Counted from the stretch's first letter, positions 9,414 through 17,967 are shown. The stretch: DNA of 64,000 nt from Methanosphaera sp. BMS (GCF_003268005.1 NZ_CP014213.1:2625501-2689500); one strand, 5' to 3'. The notes: generated by a model from the sequence alone, not told the origin. A program made the numbers and translations.

Positions 9414-9631
9414 TTAGGGGGACTGGATTTCGGACACTCCCAATAAGGACAAGTTAAATCAGATTTAACATACAAAACACCATTAATTGATGGATTAAGC
9501 AACTTTAAAAAAGGTATTAAATCAGGAGTGACTGTTTCTGGCAATTCTAAATATGATTTATCATCTTCACCGAAAAATTTAACAACTTGAAAATTAATAC
9601 ATATATCTGTAGGGCGTTTTTTCGTGTACAT
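9410..9631 (-). pseudogene. Transposase remnant, N-terminal zinc-binding part
   Basis: A minus-strand frame of 73 codons starts MYTKKRPTDICINFQVVKFF and runs to VKSDLTCPY, where a zinc-finger Cys-Pro-x-Cys pair is expected. From there the frame reads straight into the 22-bp IS-end repeat (residues WECPKSSPP come from it) and stops. This is the start of a transposase cut off at another element's terminus. Its own upstream end would be the second copy of the repeat at 9915-9936. The natural protein is much longer, so this is a fragment. Homology is judged by pattern only. Confidence 0.55.
9420..9441 (+). repeat. 22-bp IS-end repeat, copy 1
   Basis: GGACTGGATTTCGGACACTC plus CC; the identical 22 bp occur at 9915-9936 in the same orientation. 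It sits directly after the plus-strand transposase remnant, so it fits as the right terminus of that element. Confidence 0.75.
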
Positions 9632-9914
9632 AATAATATATAACTCCCTACACTTATTTAAACTTATTTTATAATCCTATTTTTAAAAATAACAACATAC
9701 AAATAACCACAAATATAAACAACCACATATATACCAAATAAACTAAAAAAAAGTATCCATTAAACTCTATTAATTAAATAAAATATTCATACAATTTAAA
9801 TTAACCTATATACATGAATTATTAGATAGTTTAATGAAAAATTATTATTAAATTAATGATTAATAAAAAAAAGTTTTATTTTTTATCTATATTTGAAAAG
9901 AAGTTTGTTTTGTT
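9632..9914. other. Leader region of the truncated IS
   Basis: Very A+T-rich DNA between the minus-strand transposase start and the second 22-bp repeat. It is presumably the IS promoter region; no other gene seen. Confidence 0.4.
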
Positions 9915-9936
9915 GGACTGGATTTCGGACACTCCC
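9915..9936 (+). repeat. 22-bp IS-end repeat, copy 2
   Basis: Identical to 9420-9441 and directly repeated. Read on the minus strand it begins GGGAGTGTCCG and lies upstream of the truncated minus-strand transposase, as the left terminus of that element should. Confidence 0.75.
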
Positions 9937-10152
9937 GTTTTTTCACTCTTAAGTAATACTTTTATAAACTTACTAATTTATTAGTATCTGTTTTAGTTAA
10001 TATTTAAAATAATTATATTATTAATACTTCTTATCATGACTCCCCTTTGAATACTTATCAGATGCTCGCATTTTATTTATATAGTATCTATGAATAATAT
10101 AATAATATAATTATGTAATATGTTATATCATTATTAATATGAGAGTGTTATG

Positions 10153-10172
10153 AATGTTTATCATTAAACATT
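10153..10172. repeat. Perfect 8-bp hairpin upstream of tnpB
   Basis: AATGTTTA-TCAT-TAAACATT forms an 8-bp stem with a 4-nt loop 67 bp before the tnpB start. IS200/IS605-type elements carry subterminal hairpins at their left ends, so this is a candidate left end. The match to a true element boundary is inferred. Confidence 0.4.
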
Positions 10173-10238
10173 TAATTGTTAGATATTATGTGATTATGTT
10201 TATTCAGTGATTATAGGGGAGGTGAACTAAGAGAGATT

Positions 10239-11576
10239 ATGTCAGATGATTGTGTTTTATTAACTCAAAGTATTCTTATTCGTGGTCTTACCATGAAACA
10301 ATATACTGTTTTGGTGGATATTTCCTTGAAACTTAACTCTTTGAGAAATTGTGCGGTGGAAAAGACGCCATTTGTTAAATCTACTGATAAAAAGCATTTT
10401 AAGAAAATAAATTTTAAATCAATAATTAGCAAGGTCAAAGAGGAATTTAAGATGGAATATTCTTTTCTTCAGGCTCATTTAGCTAATGCTGCTATAAAAA
10501 AGCATGTTGAATCATTTAATGGCTATGTTGAGTTGAAAAATAAAAAAATTGATGGTGAATATGATCGAAAGGTTAATCCGCCTAAAAAACATGAGAATTA
10601 TCGATTACATAATATTATAATTCCGAAAGAATCTATTACTTCTTCTAAAAAGAAGCTAAGGGAGGGTTTTATAGAATTGCCATTAAGTAGGGAGTATAAG
10701 AAAGTGTTGGAATCAAAGAATTGTAGACCTAGAATAAAAATTCCTGGAAATATACGAGATAAAAAGATTATTCAAGTGGAAATTATTCCTATAAATAATG
10801 GAAAGATGTTTAAGGCAAATTTCACTTATGAAGCTGAAAAAGAGCCGTTGGATTTGGATAAGGATAAATTTATGGGTATTGATCCTGGTGTAAATAATTT
10901 TGCAACAATTGTTACAACCGAAGGGCCTCCATGTATTGTGGACGGGAGAAAATTAAAAAATCAAATATACTTCAAATGTAAGAAAACAGCTCACTACAGA
11001 TCAATTCTTGATAAACAAGGACGTAAAACATCCAATAGAATCCGAAAAATAAACCAAAAATTCAAAAACATACAAGACAACTTCCTCAACCAAACAGTAA
11101 ACTTCATCATAGAAAGATGTAAAGAACAAGATGTAGGTACAATTGTGCTTGGATACAACAATAATTTCCAGCACAAGACCAATATGGGAAAAAAACAAAA
11201 CCAAATATTTTCACACATAGCATTCAAACAATTCAAACAAAAACTAGAAACACGATGCCAAATACACGAAATAGACTTTATAATACAGGAAGAATCATAC
11301 ACAAGCCAAAGTAGCTTCCTAGATGAAGATATACTACCAGAATACCAAGAAAAAAAAGACGCTGAAAATAAGGGGGATAAAAAGAAGGAAGATAAAGTTA
11401 AATATGAATTTAAGGGCAATAGAGTCCAACGTGGATTATACGAAACACAAAATGGAAAAATTATTAACGCAGATGTAAACGCTGCAGCCAATATTATAAG
11501 AAAATGTAAGCATAGGTTCAATTTTGAGCTATTGTGTAAGTGGGTCCAGACTACTCCAAGTAAAATCAAATTATAA
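10239..11576 (+). CDS. tnpB: TnpB-type RNA-guided nuclease (IS200/IS605 OrfB)
   Basis: 445 residues. The RuvC-like catalytic pieces are in order: MGIDPGVNNFATIV near 212 (first Asp), QEESYTSQSSFLD near 352 (Glu), and INADVNAAANII near 415 (last Asp). TnpB proteins cut DNA guided by an RNA made from the element's right end and support transposon retention. Between the second and third motifs the usual four-Cys zinc finger is missing and replaced by a Lys/Glu-rich linker (about 365-390), as in the OrfB subgroup with SFLDED and RGLY motifs. No tnpA lies nearby, so the element depends on TnpA from elsewhere or is stranded. Start: ATG with GGGGAGGTGA 13 bp before it. Codon use changes sharply inside the gene (see findings). 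The guide RNA would overlap the 3' end and continue past 11576. Confidence 0.85.
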   Translation: MSDDCVLLTQSILIRGLTMKQYTVLVDISLKLNSLRNCAVEKTPFVKSTDKKHFKKINFKSIISKVKEEFKMEYSFLQAHLANAAIKKHVESFNGYVELKNKKIDGEYDRKVNPPKKHENYRLHNIIIPKESITSSKKKLREGFIELPLSREYKKVLESKNCRPRIKIPGNIRDKKIIQVEIIPINNGKMFKANFTYEAEKEPLDLDKDKFMGIDPGVNNFATIVTTEGPPCIVDGRKLKNQIYFKCKKTAHYRSILDKQGRKTSNRIRKINQKFKNIQDNFLNQTVNFIIERCKEQDVGTIVLGYNNNFQHKTNMGKKQNQIFSHIAFKQFKQKLETRCQIHEIDFIIQEESYTSQSSFLDEDILPEYQEKKDAENKGDKKKEDKVKYEFKGNRVQRGLYETQNGKIINADVNAAANIIRKCKHRFNFELLCKWVQTTPSKIKL

Positions 11577-12009
11577 CCAAGACATCCAGATATATAATAT
11601 GTGCGGTATAAAAAAAAATGTTTATCCCTTATTGTCCATTATTGTTATTATCATATGTTTGTCGTTATTTGATTTGAACAAAGGCAAAAGAGAGTATTCC
11701 ATGCAGTATGATTATTTCTGGGTTTTAAATCTTTTATAATAAAAGAAAGAAAGGTTGTACTGTTTATTGTTTACTTGCTTTAAGGTGAAAAAATGGTTGT
11801 ATTATAAAATATATGTTTATGGAAGTTTTTTTTTCTTCTTGACTTATATGAGTAATACTTTTTTTTTGTTTTAAAATACTTTTGGCCAAGTCTCGATTGA
11901 TATGGTTAAATATGATGAAGAGTATACTAAATTATTATGAAATGATTTCTGAGGATATTCTTATTTTGAGTTTAAATATTAAATTATACATTGTAATTGG
12001 GGTATTAAA
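11577..12009. other. Intergenic; possible TnpB guide-RNA end
   Basis: The first 100-150 bases after tnpB are where the right end and guide RNA of such an element should lie, but I found no convincing hairpin or boundary. The rest is A+T-rich. Another frame across 11524-11739 overlaps tnpB and shows no recognisable protein. Confidence 0.35.
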
Positions 12010-12315
12010 TTGCTTAATCGACTTGAATTAGCAAATGATTTTGCAAAGAAAATAAAATCTGATGATATTAAATTAATAATGTTATATGGTTCTGTTGCTC
12101 GTGGAGAAGATAATTCAGAGTCTGATATTGATATTTTAATTGTTTCAGATAATGCAGATGATTTAAGATATAAGGTTAATGATTTAGTTGTTGATGTGAG
12201 TCTTGATTGTGGTGAGATTATTTCTCCTCATTTGATGACTGAAAAACATTTTAATAAGACTAAGGATTTAAGGTTTTTATCAAATGTTCTTAAGGAGGGT
12301 GTTATTCTAGGATGA
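12010..12315 (+). CDS. Minimal nucleotidyltransferase (MNT-type), probable antitoxin
   Basis: 101 residues with the polymerase-beta-like signature YGSVARGEDNSESDIDILI (about 25-43): GSxxRG followed by the SDID metal ligands, and a third acidic position in VVDVSLD (about 60-66). This matches stand-alone MNT nucleotidyltransferases, which in MNT/HEPN toxin-antitoxin pairs adenylylate and silence the HEPN partner. The start is TTG at 12010 with GGGGT six bases upstream; no better start exists. The next gene begins 4 bp after the stop and encodes the HEPN partner, so the two form one operon. The length is normal for the family. Activity is inferred from intact motifs. Confidence 0.82.
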   Translation: MLNRLELANDFAKKIKSDDIKLIMLYGSVARGEDNSESDIDILIVSDNADDLRYKVNDLVVDVSLDCGEIISPHLMTEKHFNKTKDLRFLSNVLKEGVILG

Positions 12316-12319
12316 TGTT

Positions 12320-12673
12320 TTGGAAGCTCTTAATGTGGGTAGAGAAAATTTAACTTCTAGTAAATTGTTATTTGAAAAAGATCAATATAGGGATTCTATT
12401 ACCATGTCTTATTTTGCTATGCATTCATCAGCAATGGCGTTATTTCATGATTATGATGGCTTTATTAAATCACATGATGGTGTTTTACGATTATTATCTA
12501 AATGTGTTAAAAATGGAAAATTCAGTAGAAAATCTTATGGTTATCTTTATGATGCTAGGGGTTTACGAAATAAGGCTAGTTATGATTTTTCGGCTGTTTT
12601 TTCAAGAGAACTGGCTGAAGAATTAATTTCTGAGGCTGAAGAATTTATTGAAGAAGTCGAAAGTAGGGTTTAG
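12320..12673 (+). CDS. HEPN-domain protein (UPF0332/COG1895 type), probable partner toxin
   Basis: 117 residues, all-helical. Family patterns seen: SYFAMHSSAMALF (about 29-41; family S-x-YYAMFHAA), KSHDGVLRLL (about 50-59) and RGLRNKASYDF (about 80-90). HEPN proteins paired with MNT nucleotidyltransferases act as RNases or RNA-binding toxins. The classical R-x4-6-H RNase motif of the HepT type is not evident, so this is the COG1895 branch, whose activity is less certain. Start: TTG at 12320 with AGGATGAT 8 bases before it. The upstream ATGs at 12312 and 12315 are in other frames. It is co-transcribed with the upstream nucleotidyltransferase gene and followed by T-rich sequence. Confidence 0.78.
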   Translation: MEALNVGRENLTSSKLLFEKDQYRDSITMSYFAMHSSAMALFHDYDGFIKSHDGVLRLLSKCVKNGKFSRKSYGYLYDARGLRNKASYDFSAVFSRELAEELISEAEEFIEEVESRV

Positions 12674-12783
12674 TTCATTGCTTAATCAATTTTATTCAAT
12701 TCTTTTCTACTTATTTTATCCATTTTTTTCTTGTTTTAAGTTAACTGTATGTGATTGTTAAGTTCATGTTTTTTGTAAATCCG

Positions 12784-13236
12784 TTATAAATGGTTGTCTC
12801 CTAGTTTTATGGTTAGTTGGTATGTTCGGGCTTTGTATGTTTTTGTTGGCAGTTTGATGTCTAGCGGTCCGTTTTTTAGTTGTGTGTTTGGTATTGTTTT
12901 TTGGTTTAGTTTTATGGATATAGTGTCGTTTCTTTTCATTGTTTCATTGTGTGCGTCTTTGATTAGTGTTTTTATGTGTAGTGTTTTTCCTTTTTTTTAT
13001 TCTCGTGTCTTTTAGTGTTATGGTGGTGTTTATTCGTTTGATGTTGAATTGTTTATTTGCGTCTAGTCGTTTGTAGTTTTTGTTTCCGTATACACTGTTA
13101 TGTTGTGTTTACGGTTGGTTTTTAGTAGTGGTAGTTTATAATGCATATTTGTTGTTCCGTTTTTTAGTCTTGGTGTTGCCATAGTTTTTCTGTTTATTTT
13201 TACTGTTGTCTTGATGATTCTGGTTATTTTGTCGGT
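12784..13236 (-). pseudogene. Decayed adhesin-like protein, Ig-like C-terminal modules
   Basis: Minus-strand translation in three successive frames gives a continuous adhesin-like sequence. Frame one reads KINRKTMATPRLKNGTTNMH and then KLPLLKTNRKHNITVY. After a shift near 13080 comes NKNYKRLDANKQFNIKRIN, then TTITLKDTRIKK. After a second shift near 12985 comes KTLHIKTLIKDAHNETM, ending TYQLTIKLGDNHL at a stop (12784-12786). Such Asn/Thr/Lys-rich Ig-like modules are typical of adhesin ends. At least two frameshifts and no N-terminus make it a pseudogene. Codon use (AAC, ACA, CTA) differs from the intact adhesin at 1.5-7.5 kb, so it is not a recent copy of that gene. Confidence 0.65.
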
Positions 13237-13540
13237 GTTTTTTCTTGTTTTTTACCATGTTGGTGTTTTTAGTTGGGGGGTGATTGTTTGAGTTTTACTT
13301 CGTTATATGTATGTATAGCAAAATAAAATATAAAAGTCATCAAAAAAAGCATATCTGGCCCTGAGTCCAACACATTATTCCATAATCCCCATCCAACAGA
13401 TCATTATCAAGTTTTATATGATTAATAATGACTAACATGTGGATATTATTCCATTAATAAAAAAATAATATTGTTACATTAATTTATATTCTTTTTATTG
13501 TCTGGTTAATTATGTTTTATATTTTGAAAAATGGAATTGG
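13237..13540 (+). repeat. Long diverged direct repeat, right copy
   Basis: Counterpart of 8311-8625, sharing AGCATATCTGGCCCTGA, a CCAACACATTATTCCATA stretch and CCAACAGATCATTATCA in the same order and spacing. It directly precedes the tandem array, as the left copy precedes its single repeat unit. Confidence 0.7.
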
Positions 13541-13578
13541 TGTATAATTAGTATGTCATTTCATGGTTTACATTAATT

Positions 13579-14460
13579 GTGGGAACGTTTTGGTTTTGTG
13601 TACATATGTATTGTATGTTAATAGGGTTTGTGTGTTAATTGAAGAGTAGGTGACTTAAATATTAATAAATTGATGTTTTGTGGGAATAATTGTGTATTGG
13701 GGTACAAGATTTAATTAAATACTACTTTTTGTGGGTACGTTTTGGTTTTGTGTACATATGTGTTTATTTGTTTATCGTGTTTGTTGGTAACTTTAAAATG
13801 AGTGATTTGAATATTCATTATTTGATTGAATTGTTTGGAGGGTACAATTATGTATTGGGGGTACAATATTTGATTGGATGCTGTTTTTTGTGGGTACGTT
13901 TTAGTTTTGTGGGTTCAAAGTAAGGTGTGTATGTTTATTTTTGTGGGTACGTTTTGGAATTGTGTACCCTGTATTGTATGTTAATCAGGTTGGTGTGTAA
14001 CTTGAAGAATAGGTGACTTGAATATTAATAAATTGATGTTTTATTGTGAGAACAATTGTGTATTGTGGGTACAAAATTTAATAGGATGCTGTTTTTTGTG
14101 GGTACGTTTTGGAATTGTGTGCCTATGTATTGTATGTTAGTCAGGTTGGTGTGTAACTTGAAGAATAGGTGACTTGAATATTAATAAATTGATGTTTTAT
14201 TGTGAGAACAATTGTGTATTGTGGGTACAAAATTTAATAGGATGCTGTTTTTTGTGGGTACGTTTTGGAATTGTGTACCCTGTATTGTATGTTAATCAGG
14301 TTGGTTTGTAACTTGAAGAATAGGTGACTTAAATATTAATAAATTGATGATTTATTGTAGGTACAATTGTGTATTGGAGGTACAAAATTTAAGGGGATAC
14401 TGTTTTTTGTGGGAACATTTTGGTTTTGTGGGTTCAAAAGATGGGTATGTATATTTTTTG
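13579..14460 (+). repeat. Tandem array of about 155-bp units
   Basis: Units begin with GTGGGTACGTTTTGG or close variants at 13579, 13731, 13890 (a short partial unit), 13943, 14098, 14254 and 14409. The three full units from 13943 to 14408 are nearly identical with periods of 155, 156 and 155 bp; the outer ones are diverged. Each holds GGGTAC...GTACCC-type inverted elements and the shared block GAAGAATAGGTGACTT. No coding frame is conserved through the units on either strand. It is too long-period for CRISPR. Function unknown. Confidence 0.85.
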
Positions 14461-14701
14461 TGGGAACAATGCTGATTGTGTGTACAATATATTAAAATGT
14501 GTTCATGTAAACAATTACCTGCTTGTATATGTGTCAAAGATTCAATTGGGCTCAGATGATACGGAAGTTACAATGGATTTCACTCATAATATATGCTAAC
14601 TTCACACACTAAAGGATAGTTAAAATACGTATCCAGGAACTTAAAAGAACAAGCAAATATTTTTTTTAAAAATAAAAAATAAGGATTAGGTGGTTAGGTA
14701 G
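14461..14701. other. Intergenic after the tandem array
   Basis: No gene seen. A poly-A tract at about 14660-14685, read as T-rich on the minus strand, follows the stop of the inositol phosphate synthase gene and is a plausible terminator for it. Confidence 0.35.
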
Positions 14702-15805
14702 TTAATGGTCTAGTTGGCCATTAATAAATTTCTCAACGTTGTCATGTGCTTCATCATCAGGATATTGAATTGGTGGGTGTTTCATAATGTATGATGAAAT
14801 GGATGTTAACGCTCCACTGGTACCACGTTTTAATGCTAATTTACAGCATCTGATGGCGTCGATTACACATCCTGCACTGTTTGGGCTGTCTTCAACACTG
14901 AGTCTTAATTCTATGTTCATTGGGACATCACCAAAGGTTTTACCTTCCATACGTAAGAAACATAGTTTGTTATCCTTTTGGAATGGAACATAGTCACTAG
15001 GACCGATATGGATGTCATCATCATCAAGTCTGTGTGCTAATACGGATTGTACTGCTTCCGTTTTTGATTCTCTTTTTGATGCTAATCTGTCATGGTTTAG
15101 CATGTTCAGGAAGTCTGTATTTCCACCTGTATTTAATTGGTATGTACGTTCTAGTCTTACGCCCCTGTCTCTAAATAGGCTTGCAAGTGTTCTGTGAGTA
15201 ATGGTTGCTCCGATTTGTGCTTTTATGTCATCACCGATACATGGAATTCCTTTTTCTCTGAATTTTTCTTCATAATCAGGGTCGCTTACAATGAATATCG
15301 GTACGCAGTTGATAAATGCAATGCCCGCATCCAATGCACAGTCTGCATAGAATTTACCGGCTTCTTCAGATCCTACTGGCAAGTAGTTTACAAGTATTTC
15401 GGCACCGCTTTGTTTTAGTAATTCCACTATTTCCTCTTGTGTTTTTTCAGCTTCCTTGGAGACTACGAATGTGGAGTCAGCTTTGTAGTTTTTCATATGT
15501 GGTGCTACACCATCCAATACTTTACCCATTGAAACAGTAACGCCCATTTCTGGAATGTCATCGCAGAATACTGTGGTACAATTTGGTTTTTCAAACATTG
15601 CTTGGCTTACGTCCTTTCCAACTTTTCGTTCATCGATATCTATTGCAGCTACGACTTCAATATCTGACGGTTTGTATCCGTCTATTGTCCAGTGCATTAA
15701 TCCTTCCACATCTTCTTCATTCTTATCTTCGTAGTAGTATATTCCTTGAATTAAGGAACTTGCACAATTACCTAATCCTACTATTGCAATTTTAATTTTT
15801 TCCAT
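14702..15805 (-). CDS. ino1: Inositol-3-phosphate synthase
   Basis: 367 residues, the size of archaeal myo-inositol-1-phosphate synthases. The N-terminal nucleotide-binding loop is IAIVGLGNCASSLIQG (about 6-21). The central catalytic region has DDIKAQIGATITHRTLA (about 193-209), with the conserved Lys, and LNTGGNTDFLNM (about 225-236). The enzyme converts glucose 6-phosphate to inositol 3-phosphate with NAD as internal redox cofactor. In methanogens this feeds archaetidylinositol lipids. The start ATG at 15805 has a good ribosome site (CAGGTGG). It is monocistronic on the minus strand and forms the boundary between the accessory region and the housekeeping genes. Confidence 0.93.
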   Translation of the reverse strand: MEKIKIAIVGLGNCASSLIQGIYYYEDKNEEDVEGLMHWTIDGYKPSDIEVVAAIDIDERKVGKDVSQAMFEKPNCTTVFCDDIPEMGVTVSMGKVLDGVAPHMKNYKADSTFVVSKEAEKTQEEIVELLKQSGAEILVNYLPVGSEEAGKFYADCALDAGIAFINCVPIFIVSDPDYEEKFREKGIPCIGDDIKAQIGATITHRTLASLFRDRGVRLERTYQLNTGGNTDFLNMLNHDRLASKRESKTEAVQSVLAHRLDDDDIHIGPSDYVPFQKDNKLCFLRMEGKTFGDVPMNIELRLSVEDSPNSAGCVIDAIRCCKLALKRGTSGALTSISSYIMKHPPIQYPDDEAHDNVEKFINGQLDH

Positions 15806-16072
15806 TTTTCCACCTGTATATTTATTGTTATACGCTTGTCATTATATTATATGATAAACTTCTTTTAATTTTTTTGTATAATTTGGTATTATAATTATTG
15901 CCTTGAATCATTTTTATAATATAATCAATATTATTAATAGGTTTGGTTTTTTTAATATAATAATTTTTGCAAAGTTTTAACCTTTAAAGTGAGTTGATGA
16001 TTTTGGGTTATATGATTTAAATACTTTTTTTTAGACTGTATATATCATTATATTGATGCTTTTGGCATACCC

Positions 16073-16966
16073 CTACTGGTTATCCAGTGATTTTGTAAGT
16101 TTGGCACTGATGTCATCTGCATGATGTAATGCAAGGGCTTCAGGTATTAATGGGTCTACCGTTGAACCCCATCCCAATTCCTTTTGTCCGTGGTGGCTTA
16201 AAATCATATGTACCAGTTTCGTTTTCACTTCTTCATTGATGTCCAGTCGTTCACATTGCTGTTCTACCATGTTGGCTCCTATATAAATATGATCCAAGAG
16301 TTTTCCTTTCCTGTTTATTGTTATCAGATTGTTTTCATCCAAATCATAGGTTTCTATTTTTCCTATATCATGAAGGATTGCGGCAGTAATTAATAAATCC
16401 TTATCAAGTTTCTCATAGACCTGGCATAGATTTAAGCATATTGATATTACTTCGTTGGTATGTACAATCAGTCCGCCTTTATAGTTGTGATGATGTATTT
16501 TGGCCGCCGGTGCGTTAATGAATTTCTCTCTCAATATTTCATCGGTAAATATGCTTGATAAGAGTTTTACCATGTCCTTGTTTTTTATTTCCTTTTGTAT
16601 GTTGAAGAAGTACTCTATATGTTTGTCCAGTTTATGGGCTGTTCTTTTAAATTCATCCATGTTATATTTCTTGGAATCCCTAATGTCATCTATTAATATG
16701 TTGAATTTATTGCTGCCTACGGGAAATTCACGTATTTTTCCAACAATGTTATATACATTGTTTACGCTTATGTTGTCATATCTTTTTTTACAGTTGTTTG
16801 TAAACATTCTTGCTTTAATGCTTCCTGTTTTGTCCTGTAATGTGAATTCAACATAGGGCTTGTTGTTCTTGTCCTTTTTTATTTCCTTTGTCGTTATTAG
16901 AAATTGGGAGATTATGTCTCTTGATTGATTAAATTTATTTATATAATCCGCTTCTTTTTTTACCAT
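16073..16966 (-). CDS. OB-fold/HD-domain protein, YhaM-like 3'-5' exoribonuclease
   Basis: 297 residues. An N-terminal OB-fold nucleic-acid-binding domain (about 15-95, with YVEFTLQDKTGSIKARMF) precedes an HD phosphohydrolase domain. The domain has the metal-binding pattern HHHNYKGGLIVHT (about 156) and AAILHDIGKIETYD (about 192-205), followed by HMILSHHGQKELGWGS (about 252-267). This order is that of the bacterial YhaM exoribonuclease and archaeal homologues. All HD metal ligands appear intact, so it is probably an active metal-dependent nuclease or phosphodiesterase; the substrate is not known for the archaeal forms. It stands alone between ino1 and the pilus genes with T-rich flanks. Confidence 0.82.
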   Translation of the reverse strand: MVKKEADYINKFNQSRDIISQFLITTKEIKKDKNNKPYVEFTLQDKTGSIKARMFTNNCKKRYDNISVNNVYNIVGKIREFPVGSNKFNILIDDIRDSKKYNMDEFKRTAHKLDKHIEYFFNIQKEIKNKDMVKLLSSIFTDEILREKFINAPAAKIHHHNYKGGLIVHTNEVISICLNLCQVYEKLDKDLLITAAILHDIGKIETYDLDENNLITINRKGKLLDHIYIGANMVEQQCERLDINEEVKTKLVHMILSHHGQKELGWGSTVDPLIPEALALHHADDISAKLTKSLDNQ

Positions 16967-17086
16967 ATTTTTGCCTTTTTGTTCTATAGTACTTTTTTTA
17001 TAATCGTTGATTATTATCTTTTTTTAATGTTATGATTGTCTGATGCTTCGAAGGGAAATTTCTTGTATGGTTCGTATTCTTTTATT

Positions 17087-17938
17087 TTAAAGTGTTGTCG
17101 GTTCCATTTTCTTGATTATCAGTATCATGAATGATACTACCAGTGGGAAGAAGAATAAATATAATATTATCAGTAGCTTTCCGTCGATGATGGGTCCTGT
17201 CACTGTGGTTGCGGCTATGATCATGATAAACAATATGACCGGTATCAGTACGGCTACGAACATGTATATCAGCATTATTGAATTTAGTTTTTCTGAGTAT
17301 TCCTTATATTTTATCTTCATGTTTTCATTGTTTTCATTGGCTAGGCTATTTAATGTCTTGGAGAGGTTTCCTCCACTATTCAATGTTCTTTTTATTTGAT
17401 TTACTGCTTTCTTCATTGTCTGGGTATCGTTTCGTTTTACAAGGTTGTCAAATGCCTCATTGTAGTTGGTTCCATAACGTATTTCTTCCAGGGTTATCTT
17501 GAATTCATCGGATAATTTGCCGTAGTCACTGCTAGCTACCGTTTTCATGGCATCAAAAAGTCCTATTCCTGCCTGCAGTTCGATTGATATCTGTCTTAAT
17601 GCATAGGGAAGTTGTTTTGTCACTTCGATTTGTCTTTGTTTTTCCTTTATTTGTGGATATGACTTGTATATGGCCAGCGTTATAGCTATTATTATGATGA
17701 GTTCTATGAGCAATATGTTTTGCAGGTATATTGATATCAGAAGTAGTATGATTGGAAGGACATATCTGCTTTTGTCTTCTTTTTTTTCATTTTTGTTTAT
17801 TGTGAGTATTTTTTCAATACTTTCCTTTTCTATGATGTTTTTTTGACTACCTCTTCTGTGGTTGAAATTTCTCTTCAACATTCTTTCTTTTATTTTAATT
17901 GTAGCTTTTCCTATTTTTATAATGTTATGTCTGATCAT
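17087..17938 (-). CDS. Type II/IV pilus membrane platform protein (T2SSF/TadC-like)
   Basis: 283 residues. A basic N-terminus and two membrane helices (about 58-92) precede a cytoplasmic T2SSF domain with QLPYALRQISIELQAGIGLF (about 109-128) and RYGTNYNEAFDNLVKR. Two or three C-terminal helices follow (about 222-275). GspF/TadC proteins form the inner platform on which the secretion ATPase assembles pilin subunits. The ATPase gene lies 29 bp upstream in the same orientation, so the two form an operon. Whether it serves pili, an adhesion device or another surface fibre cannot be told. A second T2SSF gene is at 26728 beside a pilin-like gene. Confidence 0.85.
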   Translation of the reverse strand: MIRHNIIKIGKATIKIKERMLKRNFNHRRGSQKNIIEKESIEKILTINKNEKKEDKSRYVLPIILLLISIYLQNILLIELIIIIAITLAIYKSYPQIKEKQRQIEVTKQLPYALRQISIELQAGIGLFDAMKTVASSDYGKLSDEFKITLEEIRYGTNYNEAFDNLVKRNDTQTMKKAVNQIKRTLNSGGNLSKTLNSLANENNENMKIKYKEYSEKLNSIMLIYMFVAVLIPVILFIMIIAATTVTGPIIDGKLLIILYLFFFPLVVSFMILIIKKMEPTTL

Positions 17939-17967
17939 AATTTTTATCGAGTGTACCTTTAATTATT

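Noticed and set aside
11524-11739. 71-codon frame overlapping the tnpB end
   Set aside because: It overlaps tnpB in another frame, shows no recognisable protein features and lies where the guide RNA should be.
13690-13923. 77-codon frame in the tandem array
   Set aside because: It covers one diverged unit only and is not open in the near-identical units; composition is low complexity.
13579-14460. CRISPR array
   Set aside because: The period is about 155 bp, the whole unit is repeated with no unique spacers, and no cas genes are near.
14352-14537. 61-codon minus-strand frame rich in His, Cys and Lys
   Set aside because: It arises from the repeat boxes read backwards and has no ribosome site.
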